Assembly: GCA_934500855.1 (NCBI GenBank)
Contig: CAKSUH010000045.1
Location: forward strand, 1-8,730
Direction: 5' to 3'
DNA length: 8,730 nucleotides
From: an uncultured Eubacteriales bacterium
Lineage (GTDB): Bacteria; Bacillota; Clostridia; Oscillospirales; CAG-272
Below, piece after piece: positions 1 through 7,574 of the stretch. Each line of letters starts with the position of its first letter. Within the stretch, counting starts at the first letter, position 1. Below the pieces are notes generated by a model that ran no database searches, was not told the origin of the DNA, and saw only the letters and a list, made by a program, of their open reading frames with translations. The position numbers and the translations under genes were made by a program.

Positions 1-3000
1 TCTCGGTTCCGATCAGGTCCAGCGCCGCCTTCAGCTGTACGAGTTTCGCATCTGCAAGATCGTAAGCGCGCAGAATGCGTTCGTAGTTGTTCCATGCGGT
101 AACCGCTGTAGAGCGGAAGTTTTCCAGTTCCGTAGCGCGCTTGGCGTTGTTTTCCTTGTTTTCAGTTGCGATCTTGGTGTCATTATTCGGATTCTCTTTC
201 AACTTCAGCAGATACTCTGCGGCGTTATCCAGATTGGATCCCATTGCGGCGAGGTTGGATTTCAGATACTCCGCGTTGGTATCGGCAGTTTCCAGAATGC
301 CCGTCAGCGCTTCAATCGCGCCGCGAAGCGCAACGCTTGCTTCCGCAACGGAGGCAACCTGGTTGATTGCGGCATCCTTCTCCGCCTTTTCCGCAGCCGC
401 CTTGGCGTCCGCCAACTTCTTGTTCAGGTTTGCCAGCAGTTCGTCCATATCCAGCACACGCTCGGTGCCGAATTTCACGCCGTCGCTTCCGGTGTTGGCA
501 TAGTTCAGGAACTCATGTCCGATGATGGTCTTTGTCTGAACATCCGCCATCAGCCCGTTCAGCTCGCTGTAGTAGTTAACGACATCATCCTTCCAGATGC
601 TGTACTGAATCGAGTAGTACTGGCTCAGCAGTTCGTCCTCTTTCAGTTCTTCAGTGTTCTGATAGGAAAGAACGAAGTACAGACCCGCGCCGTTTTCAAT
701 CGCCTTCAGCAGTGCGTAATCGGTATCGCCCTCTTCATTCAGCGGAGCGCCCGCAAACTGAACATAGCCGTGCAGGACCGCGCCGAGGAACGGAACCGAG
801 CAAGCCGCCTTGACATAACGGCTGGAATCCAGATCCAGATTGAGGATATGGCTGACATACTTCCAGGAGTAAGCGTTTCCGCCCTCGGTCATCACCTTAT
901 ACTTTGCGCTGATGGCAGCGAGCGCCTTTTCGGTGAATTCCTTGCTGTCCTCACGGTTGTACGGATCGTCCTCGTCAAAGTCGGAGTTCAGCGCGTTTCC
1001 GAGCGAACCGACCGAGATGGTTCCGATATCGTATTTTCCGTACTTCTTCAGCAGTTTTTCGTAGAACTTGCTGTAGCGGGACGGCGAAATCGCGAGCGAA
1101 TAGAAGCTGACATACTTCTGCTGCGTTGCGCTGTACTGTCTCTTGGAGGAATAGCGGTTATCAATGGTCTTGATCGCGTCCTTCTTGAGATTCAGAGCGT
1201 CAAAGAGCGAATTTTCGGAGCAGTACGCGAAATCGAAGTCGGGGTACAGTCCGATCCGGCGGTCGTCATCCGCCTCGTTGATTTCCTTTGCCGCCTCCAG
1301 AAGATCCTTGAAGCCGGACTTGCCTCCGACCTTTCCGACCCACGACAGCGACGACGGAATCTTGGAATACATACCGCCGTTTGCAAAACCCGTCAGCTTG
1401 AAGTTGATGTTGGAAACGCCTTTCTCGGAAAGACCTTTATACATCTCCAAAACATTCTCGAAGGTCGTGAACGGCGTCATCAGGTTGACCGGGATGGTTG
1501 CAACCGTCTGCTGCGTTTTCATCGCGCCGAACACTTCCATGTACAGCGGGATATTCTTGCTGACATCCTCTTCGGTCAGTTCGGTCAGAACGCCCGTTTC
1601 GATCAGGTAATCGCGGTATGCGTCCGCCATGCCGAGCCACGAGGTATCGTAATGGGTTCCCTCTTCGCTTGCGGCGAGCTTTTCGTCGCGGAGCAGCTGA
1701 TACTGAATCGTGATGTTGCCGGTATATTTCCGGTTGGAAACAACCGTCCAGGTCTTACTGCTTGTAACCGAAATGGAATCCGCGATGTCATAGCTGTCCT
1801 TCGGCTTCGGGTTGAAGTAATTGCTTACCGTCGAATAGTCCGAAGTATTGCCCGCGAAGTAGCTTTCCAGTTCACCGAGCGATTCGCCCGCTTCGATGAT
1901 GGCAACATACCCGCGCTTGTAAGAAGTCTCCGAAATGCTCCCGATCAGCTCTGCCTTTTCCTTCTCCAGCTTCGCCATGATCTCTTCTTTGGACATAACG
2001 GTGTTGGAGACACGCTCGGTCAGCGTTTCGCGCCGCATAATCGGCTTCTTGGTAATCGGGTCAATATCCCCTGTTTCCACCAGCTTGGAGCAGGTGTAGG
2101 TGTAAATGACCTCGGTTGCAACCGTTCCGTAAACCGGCGTGCGGATTGCTTTCTGATAAGAGCCGGTAATTTCGTGGTACGCATAGTCGGGACCGTAAAT
2201 CTTGCTGCGGACCGTGTTGGTCTTGGTCAGATTGAAGTCAAAGAGCGAACCGGAACCGTCCGGGAAGAAGTTGTAGCCCTCGTTTTTGGTGTTGCCCGCG
2301 CCCATATACGGCAGGAACGAAATGTTTTCCAGCGTATAGGATGCCATATTATACTGCAACCCGTTGATCGGGATACGAACCGACAGCCCGCGCTCGTTCA
2401 GAGAGTACTCCATTGCCAGCTTGAAAACAGCGGTTTCCTGTTCTTCCGGAACATAACCCGTCTCCTCGTGGTCTGCGTCCATCTGCTCGAAGGTGTAGTC
2501 GGGGCAATATTTGCGGATGTAATCCTCCACCATGGTGGTTTCGACATCCGACGCGTCCGCGGAGAACACGCGGATCGGCAGATTCTGTCCGCCGGGGTCG
2601 GTGCAGGGATACTTCTTAATGCAGTTCTCTCTCTCCGCCTGCGTTTTCATTTTGGCGGGATTCTTTTCCTGATAGTAGGTGTCGATCTTGTTGACATAGA
2701 AAAGACCGTCCGCCTTCTGCGCTTCCGGAGTTTTTCCGGTACCGAGCTCGCCGCGTTCCACTGCCGCAAGCAACGGCTTGTAAATCAGGTTCTGGTAGTT
2801 CTCTTCGGAAATCTGTTTCGGGACCAGTTTCCGAACGGCTTCCTGTCCGAGCGTGTACTCCACGCGAACGCCGTTCTTGATCTGCACGATCTTGATCTGG
2901 TTCCGCATTGCCGCGTCAACGAAACTGTAGAGCAATTTGGAACTGTCGCTCTTGGCTTCCTTGTATTTGATCTGAATCTGCGACATCAGAAGCTGTTCCT

Positions 3001-3427
3001 TGGTTCCCGCTTTTCCCTCCGTGGAGCTTCCGCCGGGCGAGAACATCGCCGAACCTCTGGAGCTTGCCACATCATACGGGTTGGAAAACAACACATTCAC
3101 ACTGCCGGTTCCCAGCGTAGCGGTTTCAACCAGTGCGACCTCGCCGCTTGTTACCGTTGTGGTACCGGTTTTCTTGCCGTTGGAATAAACATCCGCAACA
3201 CGCTGATCCACATACAGCTGATAGCGCTCGTTCTCCAGCATCTTGGTCATGCTCGCGAGCTTTTCCTCCGGGGTCTTGTACACATTTGTCTGCATATAGA
3301 TCTTGGAAATTTCCGCGCTGCTCAGCTCACCGGCGGCACTGACCGCCAGCGTTCCGACAAACGCAACGGAGCCGAGCATCAGCACGACAGCTAAGAATGT
3401 CGAAAGAATTCTTGATTGAATTTTCAT
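1..3427 (-). CDS. Secreted DUF5696-family protein, glycosidase-like, 3' end outside window
   Basis: The frame opens at ATG 3427-3425, five bases after AAGGAGGT, and stays open for 1142 codons to the left edge. Residues 1-32 form a signal peptide (K2/R6, hydrophobic core 7-29, cleavage near VSAA); no lipobox cysteine follows, so it is secreted rather than a lipoprotein. About 184-193 reads NGVRVEYTLG and about 383-397 reads GYNFFPDGSGSLFDF; I recognise both as typical of DUF5696. Residues of about 600-965 look like an alpha/beta barrel of the glycoside hydrolase type: WLGMADAYRDYLIETG, then an INFKLTGFANGG strand, RIGLYPDFDFAY, DIGTISVG from D800, and VPFLGAVLHG near 878. After GHEFLNYANTG (near 970) comes an Ala/Lys/Glu/Asn-rich helical stretch from about 995 to the edge. 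The family has no function that I can name. A role in handling the transported glycan is inferred from the operon; catalysis is unproven. Confidence 0.9.
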   Translation of the reverse strand, partial: MKIQSRILSTFLAVVLMLGSVAFVGTLAVSAAGELSSAEISKIYMQTNVYKTPEEKLASMTKMLENERYQLYVDQRVADVYSNGKKTGTTTVTSGEVALVETATLGTGSVNVLFSNPYDVASSRGSAMFSPGGSSTEGKAGTKEQLLMSQIQIKYKEAKSDSSKLLYSFVDAAMRNQIKIVQIKNGVRVEYTLGQEAVRKLVPKQISEENYQNLIYKPLLAAVERGELGTGKTPEAQKADGLFYVNKIDTYYQEKNPAKMKTQAERENCIKKYPCTDPGGQNLPIRVFSADASDVETTMVEDYIRKYCPDYTFEQMDADHEETGYVPEEQETAVFKLAMEYSLNERGLSVRIPINGLQYNMASYTLENISFLPYMGAGNTKNEGYNFFPDGSGSLFDFNLTKTNTVRSKIYGPDYAYHEITGSYQKAIRTPVYGTVATEVIYTYTCSKLVETGDIDPITKKPIMRRETLTERVSNTVMSKEEIMAKLEKEKAELIGSISETSYKRGYVAIIEAGESLGELESYFAGNTSDYSTVSNYFNPKPKDSYDIADSISVTSSKTWTVVSNRKYTGNITIQYQLLRDEKLAASEEGTHYDTSWLGMADAYRDYLIETGVLTELTEEDVSKNIPLYMEVFGAMKTQQTVATIPVNLMTPFTTFENVLEMYKGLSEKGVSNINFKLTGFANGGMYSKIPSSLSWVGKVGGKSGFKDLLEAAKEINEADDDRRIGLYPDFDFAYCSENSLFDALNLKKDAIKTIDNRYSSKRQYSATQQKYVSFYSLAISPSRYSKFYEKLLKKYGKYDIGTISVGSLGNALNSDFDEDDPYNREDSKEFTEKALAAISAKYKVMTEGGNAYSWKYVSHILNLDLDSSRYVKAACSVPFLGAVLHGYVQFAGAPLNEEGDTDYALLKAIENGAGLYFVLSYQNTEELKEDELLSQYYSIQYSIWKDDVVNYYSELNGLMADVQTKTIIGHEFLNYANTGSDGVKFGTERVLDMDELLANLNKKLADAKAAAEKAEKDAAINQVASVAEASVALRGAIEALTGILETADTNAEYLKSNLAAMGSNLDNAAEYLLKLKENPNNDTKIATENKENNAKRATELENFRSTAVTAWNNYERILRAYDLADAKLVQLKAALDLIGTE

Positions 3428-3432
3428 ATTTT

Positions 3433-3440
3433 ACCTCCTT
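3433..3440 (-). promoter_or_regulatory. Shine-Dalgarno of the DUF5696 gene
   Basis: On the minus strand AAGGAGGT ends five bases before ATG 3427-3425. It is a near-perfect anti-16S match inside a 22-base gap after the upstream stop, and it fixes this start. No terminator stem or promoter fits in the gap, so the gene is read from the upstream transcript. Confidence 0.85.
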
Positions 3441-3449
3441 GTCTGTCGT

Positions 3450-5678
3450 TTAGACCCGATACTGAATTTCCGTTATCAGGTTCGTCACAAGGCTGACCAA
3501 CTTGGAAAGCAACATACTGAACAGAAGCACGATAAAGACGATGCAAGCCATTGCAACAATGGTAAAGAGAAGAATGAAGAAGTTCTTGAACATCGAATAG
3601 TCATGCGTTACCATCGTACCGAAGAACAGAAGAATTCCGACCCAGATGAATGCAATCGTTCCGATAAAGGTGATGATGGAAGCCTCGCTCGCCGACACCC
3701 AGTTCGACGCAATGGTCGAGGGGATAATCAGCAGCGGAAGCGGCAGAAGCGAATAGCACGATGCAATGAAGATGTCGCGGAAGCTTCCTTCTCCGTCAAA
3801 CAGAGTGGTCAGACACCAGTTTGCCAGAACGAAGAGTACCACCGGTACCGCAACCGAGATCAGCTGCGTCATGATCGTTGTCACTTTTCCGGTCGGATTC
3901 AGCACATAGCCCTGACCGACGCCCTGATAGAAGAAGGTCAGAACCGCAACGCCGAGGAATACAAACGCCGCGCGGACCGAACCGCGGTGCTCATGCTTGA
4001 TGTCATAGAAACCGTCAAACGGATGGAAAATCACATAGAAGCCGTACATCAGCTCCTGACCGAAGGTCTTTTTCGCGCGACCGTCGGTTGCAACGCGCTT
4101 ATTGACCTTAGCGGCATACTGGAACCACTTGATCACACCGTAGATGACGCCGACGATGATAACAATGACCAGCAGGAACCACTTGGACATCCATTCCTTA
4201 CGGACTTCCTTATATGCCTCGCTCCAGTTCGAGGTGTCATACGCCACCTCATACATTGCAAGCGCGTCCTTATAAGAACCGTTCCGATACATCGCGTTAC
4301 CGATTCCGACATACGCGGCATCGAAGTTGGAGTTCCGCTGCAGAACTGCCTTCCAGCACTCAATCGCCTCATCGTAATCCAACGAGTTCTGCGCGCCGAT
4401 TGCTTGGATCAGAAGATCGCCGTACTTGGTACGCTCGTAAACCACGATGCAACCGTCATTTCCCTTGTCCAGCGCCAGCATGGTATCACCCTGATAGCAG
4501 ATGGCGGAAATGTTGGAAATGCTTCCCAGCATGGTTCCCTTGTCGCCGAACGCGAACAGCAGGTTTCCGTTGTAATCATAGGTGTAAATCTTCTGCCGCT
4601 TGCTGTCGATGATGGACCATGTTTTTTCGGGACCGACCGCAACATCCGTAATGGTCGATACTCCGTGATAGGTATCCGTGGCATTGGTGGAATAATCGAT
4701 TTCACCCGCCGGCGGCCAGAAGCCGTTCCGACGCATGATTTCCTCACCCGAGGGGTTGAGCAGTTTCACGGGCAGATAGATTCCGTTTTTGGATTTGCCC
4801 TTGATCGCCCCCTGAACCGACGCTTCCTTGATGGAGGAAGTCGTCACATAAACGAAACCGTCATCGGTAATGGAAATGTTGTTATACTCGGTTGAAATCA
4901 GCTTTGCGCTGACCTTTTTCTGCTCGTCGGTCTGGAGCTTTCTCCACAGGATATCCCATGCGGAGATGGTAACTGCCTGTGCGCCGATGAAGCCGACGAA
5001 TTCTCCGTCGCTGTCCATCACGATGATACCCTGATAGGTGGTCGAGGACACGACATAGATTCTGCCGTACTGGTCGATTGCCATGGCAACCGGCTTATAC
5101 ACCGCGTCATCGTCGAACAGCTGGCTCTGCGGCTGGTCCACGATTCTCTTGAATTCAAAGGTCACACGGTCAAACACAACCAAACGGTTGTGGTCGGTGT
5201 CGCAGACCCAGATCTCGCCGTTGTCCCCGTCCTTGGGGTTGACTACGAACACGCCCTTCGGGTTTGTGAACGAGTCGGGGTTTCCCTTGTCGTTGACAAA
5301 GTCCGTGATGATGTACTCCAACTCCAGATAACGGGACAGAACCACAATCCGGTTGTTTCCGGTATCGGCGATGTACACCTTCTTCTCGGAGTCGGTAACC
5401 ATATCGCCCGGGTTATCGAGCTTCAGGCGTTTGTCGTTAGCCTTTTTATCTTCGGACATATTCTTGACATCCGGATAGAAGGTTTCGAGAGCCGACATCC
5501 AGTCCGAAGTACCGACCGTTTTGGACGCCGAATAGGCATCGGGAGAATAGAGTGCCTTGCCGTCGATGGAGTAGGTGTAGGTCTGATATGCGGAGGATGC
5601 CGACGCGCCGACGGTAAACAGCGGCAACAGCATAACCACCGACAGGATGAGCAATACCGCTAATTTGATTTTTTTCAT
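3450..5678 (-). CDS. NHL beta-propeller / TPR / Yip1-domain membrane protein
   Basis: A 742-residue protein with a start set by AAGGAGGG four bases upstream. Residues 1-27 are a signal peptide with an ASA cleavage site. Residues of about 90-420 hold roughly six propeller blades; the clearest are VYIADTGNNRIVVLSRYLEL (101-120) and EIWVCDTDHNRLVVFDR (155-171), with weaker ones near 200-227, 269-281, 347-381 and 393-420. About 432-490 resembles TPR units (LDYDEAIECWKAVLQ, then YKDALAMYEVAY). A transmembrane helix lies at 499-517, followed by basic residues (K524 to K537), which puts the propeller and TPR outside the cell. Residues 545-725 are a Yip1-type domain opening with FYVIFHPFDGFYDIKHEHRG and holding about five hydrophobic helices. 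Its place between the permeases and the DUF5696 gene suggests a membrane platform or sensor for the uptake system; that role is inference. The domain calls are firm, the function is unknown. Confidence 0.92.
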   Translation of the reverse strand: MKKIKLAVLLILSVVMLLPLFTVGASASSAYQTYTYSIDGKALYSPDAYSASKTVGTSDWMSALETFYPDVKNMSEDKKANDKRLKLDNPGDMVTDSEKKVYIADTGNNRIVVLSRYLELEYIITDFVNDKGNPDSFTNPKGVFVVNPKDGDNGEIWVCDTDHNRLVVFDRVTFEFKRIVDQPQSQLFDDDAVYKPVAMAIDQYGRIYVVSSTTYQGIIVMDSDGEFVGFIGAQAVTISAWDILWRKLQTDEQKKVSAKLISTEYNNISITDDGFVYVTTSSIKEASVQGAIKGKSKNGIYLPVKLLNPSGEEIMRRNGFWPPAGEIDYSTNATDTYHGVSTITDVAVGPEKTWSIIDSKRQKIYTYDYNGNLLFAFGDKGTMLGSISNISAICYQGDTMLALDKGNDGCIVVYERTKYGDLLIQAIGAQNSLDYDEAIECWKAVLQRNSNFDAAYVGIGNAMYRNGSYKDALAMYEVAYDTSNWSEAYKEVRKEWMSKWFLLVIVIIVGVIYGVIKWFQYAAKVNKRVATDGRAKKTFGQELMYGFYVIFHPFDGFYDIKHEHRGSVRAAFVFLGVAVLTFFYQGVGQGYVLNPTGKVTTIMTQLISVAVPVVLFVLANWCLTTLFDGEGSFRDIFIASCYSLLPLPLLIIPSTIASNWVSASEASIITFIGTIAFIWVGILLFFGTMVTHDYSMFKNFFILLFTIVAMACIVFIVLLFSMLLSKLVSLVTNLITEIQYRV

Positions 5679-5682
5679 ATTG

Positions 5683-5690
5683 CCCTCCTT
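5683..5690 (-). promoter_or_regulatory. Shine-Dalgarno overlapping the upstream stop codon
   Basis: AAGGAGGG on the minus strand lies four bases before ATG 5678-5676. Its first two A residues are also the last two bases of the TAA stop (5691-5689) of the preceding permease. This arrangement usually means translational coupling between the permease and the propeller/Yip1 protein. Confidence 0.85.
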
Positions 5691-6561
5691 AATCTTTCAT
5701 ACCACTGGTACCCATCGTCTCGATGATGTTCGACTGTGTAATGACGAACACGAGAATCGGGACCAGCATCATCAGCACGGTTGCGGCTGCGGAAGCGCCC
5801 GCGCGCTTGATACCGCCTGCCGTGATCTGACCGATTGCATAGTTGAACGACTTATACTGCTCGGAATAAATGTAAATGGACGATCCTGCGTTCCAGAGCG
5901 ACTGGAAGCTGTACACGATCAGCGTCAGCCACGCGGGCTTAACCATCGGCATTGCAATGGTCCAATAGGTCCGGAGTTCGCTTGCGCCGTCCAGACGCGC
6001 ACTTTCCAGAACCGCGTCGGATACGCCGGTATCCATAAACTGCTTCATCAGGTAAAGACCCAATGTGTAGCCCCACGCGGGCACGATGATTGCCCAGTAG
6101 GTATCAATCATATGGAAGAAACTCATCAGAATGAAGCTGGTGACCGCCGTAACCGTGGAGTGGAACATCAGCGAGGTCCGAATGGTTTTGAAGATCGCCT
6201 TTCCGCCCGGGAACTTGATCTTTGCCAGTGCGTATGCGCACATGGACGCGATGAACAGGTGTCCGAAGGTTCCCATCACAGAGGTAAATACCGTGTTGAA
6301 GATGTACCGTGAGAACGGAACCCACGAGGTGTTCATCAGGCTGAACAGGTCCTTGAAGTTGGTAAGGGTCGGATTCATGACATAGAAGCGCGGCGGGTCC
6401 ATCCAGAGTTCGTCCAGCGGCTTAATGGACTGCATGATGACATAAGCCATCGGCAGAACCATGAACAAGCCGAGCAGGAACAGGATGATGGTGATTCCCA
6501 CATCACCTCCGGCAGACCGTGACAGGACAACCTTATGTTTTCTGGTTCTGAGCTTTGCCAT
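5689..6561 (-). CDS. Carbohydrate ABC transporter permease, MalG-type (CUT1)
   Basis: This is a 290-residue inner-membrane subunit of a binding-protein-dependent sugar importer. The basic N-terminus (MAKLRTRKHK) is cytoplasmic and is followed by about six transmembrane helices, near 21-43, 87-112, 131-150, 154-172, 209-226 and 258-278. The EAA loop that docks the ATPase is clear at 186-209: ESARLDGASELRTYW then TIAMPMVKP, matching the family pattern E-A-A-x-x-D-G-A-S with a downstream Pro. The length is normal for this family. It starts one base after the stop of the partner permease, and the two should form the heterodimeric channel. No nucleotide-binding subunit is encoded in the window, so a shared ATPase is inferred. 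The exact sugar cannot be told from the sequence; related permeases are often named LplC or YtcP without proof of substrate. Confidence 0.95.
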   Translation of the reverse strand: MAKLRTRKHKVVLSRSAGGDVGITIILFLLGLFMVLPMAYVIMQSIKPLDELWMDPPRFYVMNPTLTNFKDLFSLMNTSWVPFSRYIFNTVFTSVMGTFGHLFIASMCAYALAKIKFPGGKAIFKTIRTSLMFHSTVTAVTSFILMSFFHMIDTYWAIIVPAWGYTLGLYLMKQFMDTGVSDAVLESARLDGASELRTYWTIAMPMVKPAWLTLIVYSFQSLWNAGSSIYIYSEQYKSFNYAIGQITAGGIKRAGASAAATVLMMLVPILVFVITQSNIIETMGTSGMKD

Positions 6562-6562
6562 G

Positions 6563-7531
6563 TCAAGTACCTACCTTTGAGAGAATTTTGTTGACGATCA
6601 TGTTCGCGCCGATCATGATAATGAACAGGATGACCGCAATCGCAGAAGAATAACCGATTTCATACCGTTGTGTACCGTAGTCCTCCAGATGGTGGATGAT
6701 GGTGTGCGCGGCATAGTCAACCGACGGGAAACCGCAGAGTGCGGTAACCACGCCGCCGAAGCCGAACGAACCGGTAATCGACATAATCGCACCGAACATC
6801 AGCTGCGGACGCATACTCGGCAGCGTGATATACCACAGCTCCTGCCAACGGTTGCGCACGCCGTCCACCGCGCCCGCTTCGTAAAGCGAGCGGTCAACGC
6901 CCTGCAAACCTGCAATGAAGGACAGAAACGCGGTACCGAGCGAGGTCCAGAGCGCAACCACGATACACAGCGGCATCACATAGCTTGCATCCTGGAAGAA
7001 CGCAATCGGTTCGCTGATCATACCAAGCTCCAAAAGCGTTGCGTTGACCCAGCCCTGCGCGTCGGCATCGAACAGAGTACCCCAAATGAGGTAGACCTGA
7101 CCCGAAATGGACGGCGCGTAGAAAATCAGGGTTACGATTGCACGGAGACGGGGCGAAAGCTCATTGATGAACCATGCCACCAGATAGGACATCAGGTAGG
7201 AGGTCGGACCGACGATTGCCGCAAAAATGAAGGTATTCTTGCAGGCAATCAGGAAAATATCGTCGGCGAAAAACAGGTTGATGTAGTTGTCGAACCAGAC
7301 CCAGTTCGGAGTCTGTAACATATTGAAGTCGGTAAAGCTGAAGAAAATCGACAGGATAACGGGTGCCACCGTGAACAGTGTGAAAATGATAACGTACGGG
7401 GCAATCATCACATACGCGACCCAGTTGCGTTTCATTTCTTTCCAAATCCACTGGCGGTAGGTCAGGTCTTTTCTCGAAACAGCCTGATAAGCAGCCCTAT
7501 CCGATCCCGCCGGTGCTGTTTTATTTGACAT
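6563..7531 (-). CDS. Sugar ABC transporter permease, MalF/LplB-type (CUT1)
   Basis: This 322-residue inner-membrane permease starts at ATG 7531-7529, six bases after AAGGAGAA. It has a hydrophilic cytoplasmic head of about 36 residues, then about six hydrophobic helices (near 38-62, 100-122, 130-150, 184-207, 243-262 and 293-315). WVAYVMIAPYVIIFTLF at the first helix is typical of MalF/UgpA-like subunits without the long periplasmic loop of E. coli MalF. The EAA loop is at 218-242: EAGAVDGVRNRWQ, then WYITLPSMRP. The next permease begins after a single base (TGA-C-ATG), which points to coupled synthesis of the two halves in equal amounts. It acts with the solute-binding protein encoded just upstream. 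The substrate is presumably an oligosaccharide but is not determined. Confidence 0.95.
   Translation of the reverse strand: MSNKTAPAGSDRAAYQAVSRKDLTYRQWIWKEMKRNWVAYVMIAPYVIIFTLFTVAPVILSIFFSFTDFNMLQTPNWVWFDNYINLFFADDIFLIACKNTFIFAAIVGPTSYLMSYLVAWFINELSPRLRAIVTLIFYAPSISGQVYLIWGTLFDADAQGWVNATLLELGMISEPIAFFQDASYVMPLCIVVALWTSLGTAFLSFIAGLQGVDRSLYEAGAVDGVRNRWQELWYITLPSMRPQLMFGAIMSITGSFGFGGVVTALCGFPSVDYAAHTIIHHLEDYGTQRYEIGYSSAIAVILFIIMIGANMIVNKILSKVGT
6571..6578 (-). promoter_or_regulatory. Shine-Dalgarno of the MalG-type permease inside the MalF-type gene
   Basis: AAAGGTAG on the minus strand sits nine bases before ATG 6561-6559, within the last codons of the upstream permease. It is weaker than the other sites in this operon, so re-initiation by ribosomes finishing the upstream gene probably contributes. 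Confidence 0.6.
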
Positions 7532-7537
7532 TTTGCA

Positions 7538-7545
7538 TTCTCCTT
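7538..7545 (-). promoter_or_regulatory. Shine-Dalgarno of the MalF-type permease
   Basis: AAGGAGAA on the minus strand lies six bases before ATG 7531-7529, within the 43-base gap (7532-7574) after the solute-binding-protein gene. That gap is A/T-rich but shows no convincing hairpin and no paired -35/-10 boxes, so the two genes appear to be co-transcribed. Confidence 0.75.
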
Positions 7546-7574
7546 ATTCGGATTTTGAAAAACATGAAAACGAA

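Noticed and set aside
87..503. A 138-codon plus-strand frame rich in Ser, Ala and Phe that mimics a membrane protein
   Set aside because: It lies opposite the helical part of the DUF5696 protein, and its Ala/Ser/Phe bias follows from complementing Ala-, Glu- and Lys-rich codons.
515..3394. A 959-codon plus-strand open frame
   Set aside because: It is in exact mirror register with the minus-strand DUF5696 gene, which has a signal peptide, a strong SD and recognisable family motifs. The plus-strand product is rich in Arg, His, Val and Leu with no domain I recognise.
3428..3449. Possible terminator between the Yip1 and DUF5696 genes
   Set aside because: The 22-base gap has no inverted repeat and no T-run after a stem; it is taken up by the SD.
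3603..4895. A 430-codon plus-strand open frame
   Set aside because: Mirror register of the propeller/TPR/Yip1 gene; the product is Arg/His-rich with no known domain and no gene-like context.
5647..6312. A 221-codon plus-strand open frame
   Set aside because: Mirror register of the MalG-type permease, whose EAA motif and membrane helices are clear. It would also have to overlap the tightly packed minus-strand junction near 5680.
6668..7318. A 216-codon plus-strand open frame
   Set aside because: Mirror register of the MalF-type permease; hydrophilic, Arg/His/Glu-rich and with no domain I recognise.
7532..7574. Possible internal promoter or terminator in the largest gap
   Set aside because: The A/T-rich 43 bases contain T and A runs but no paired -35/-10 boxes and no stable stem; only the SD is supportable.
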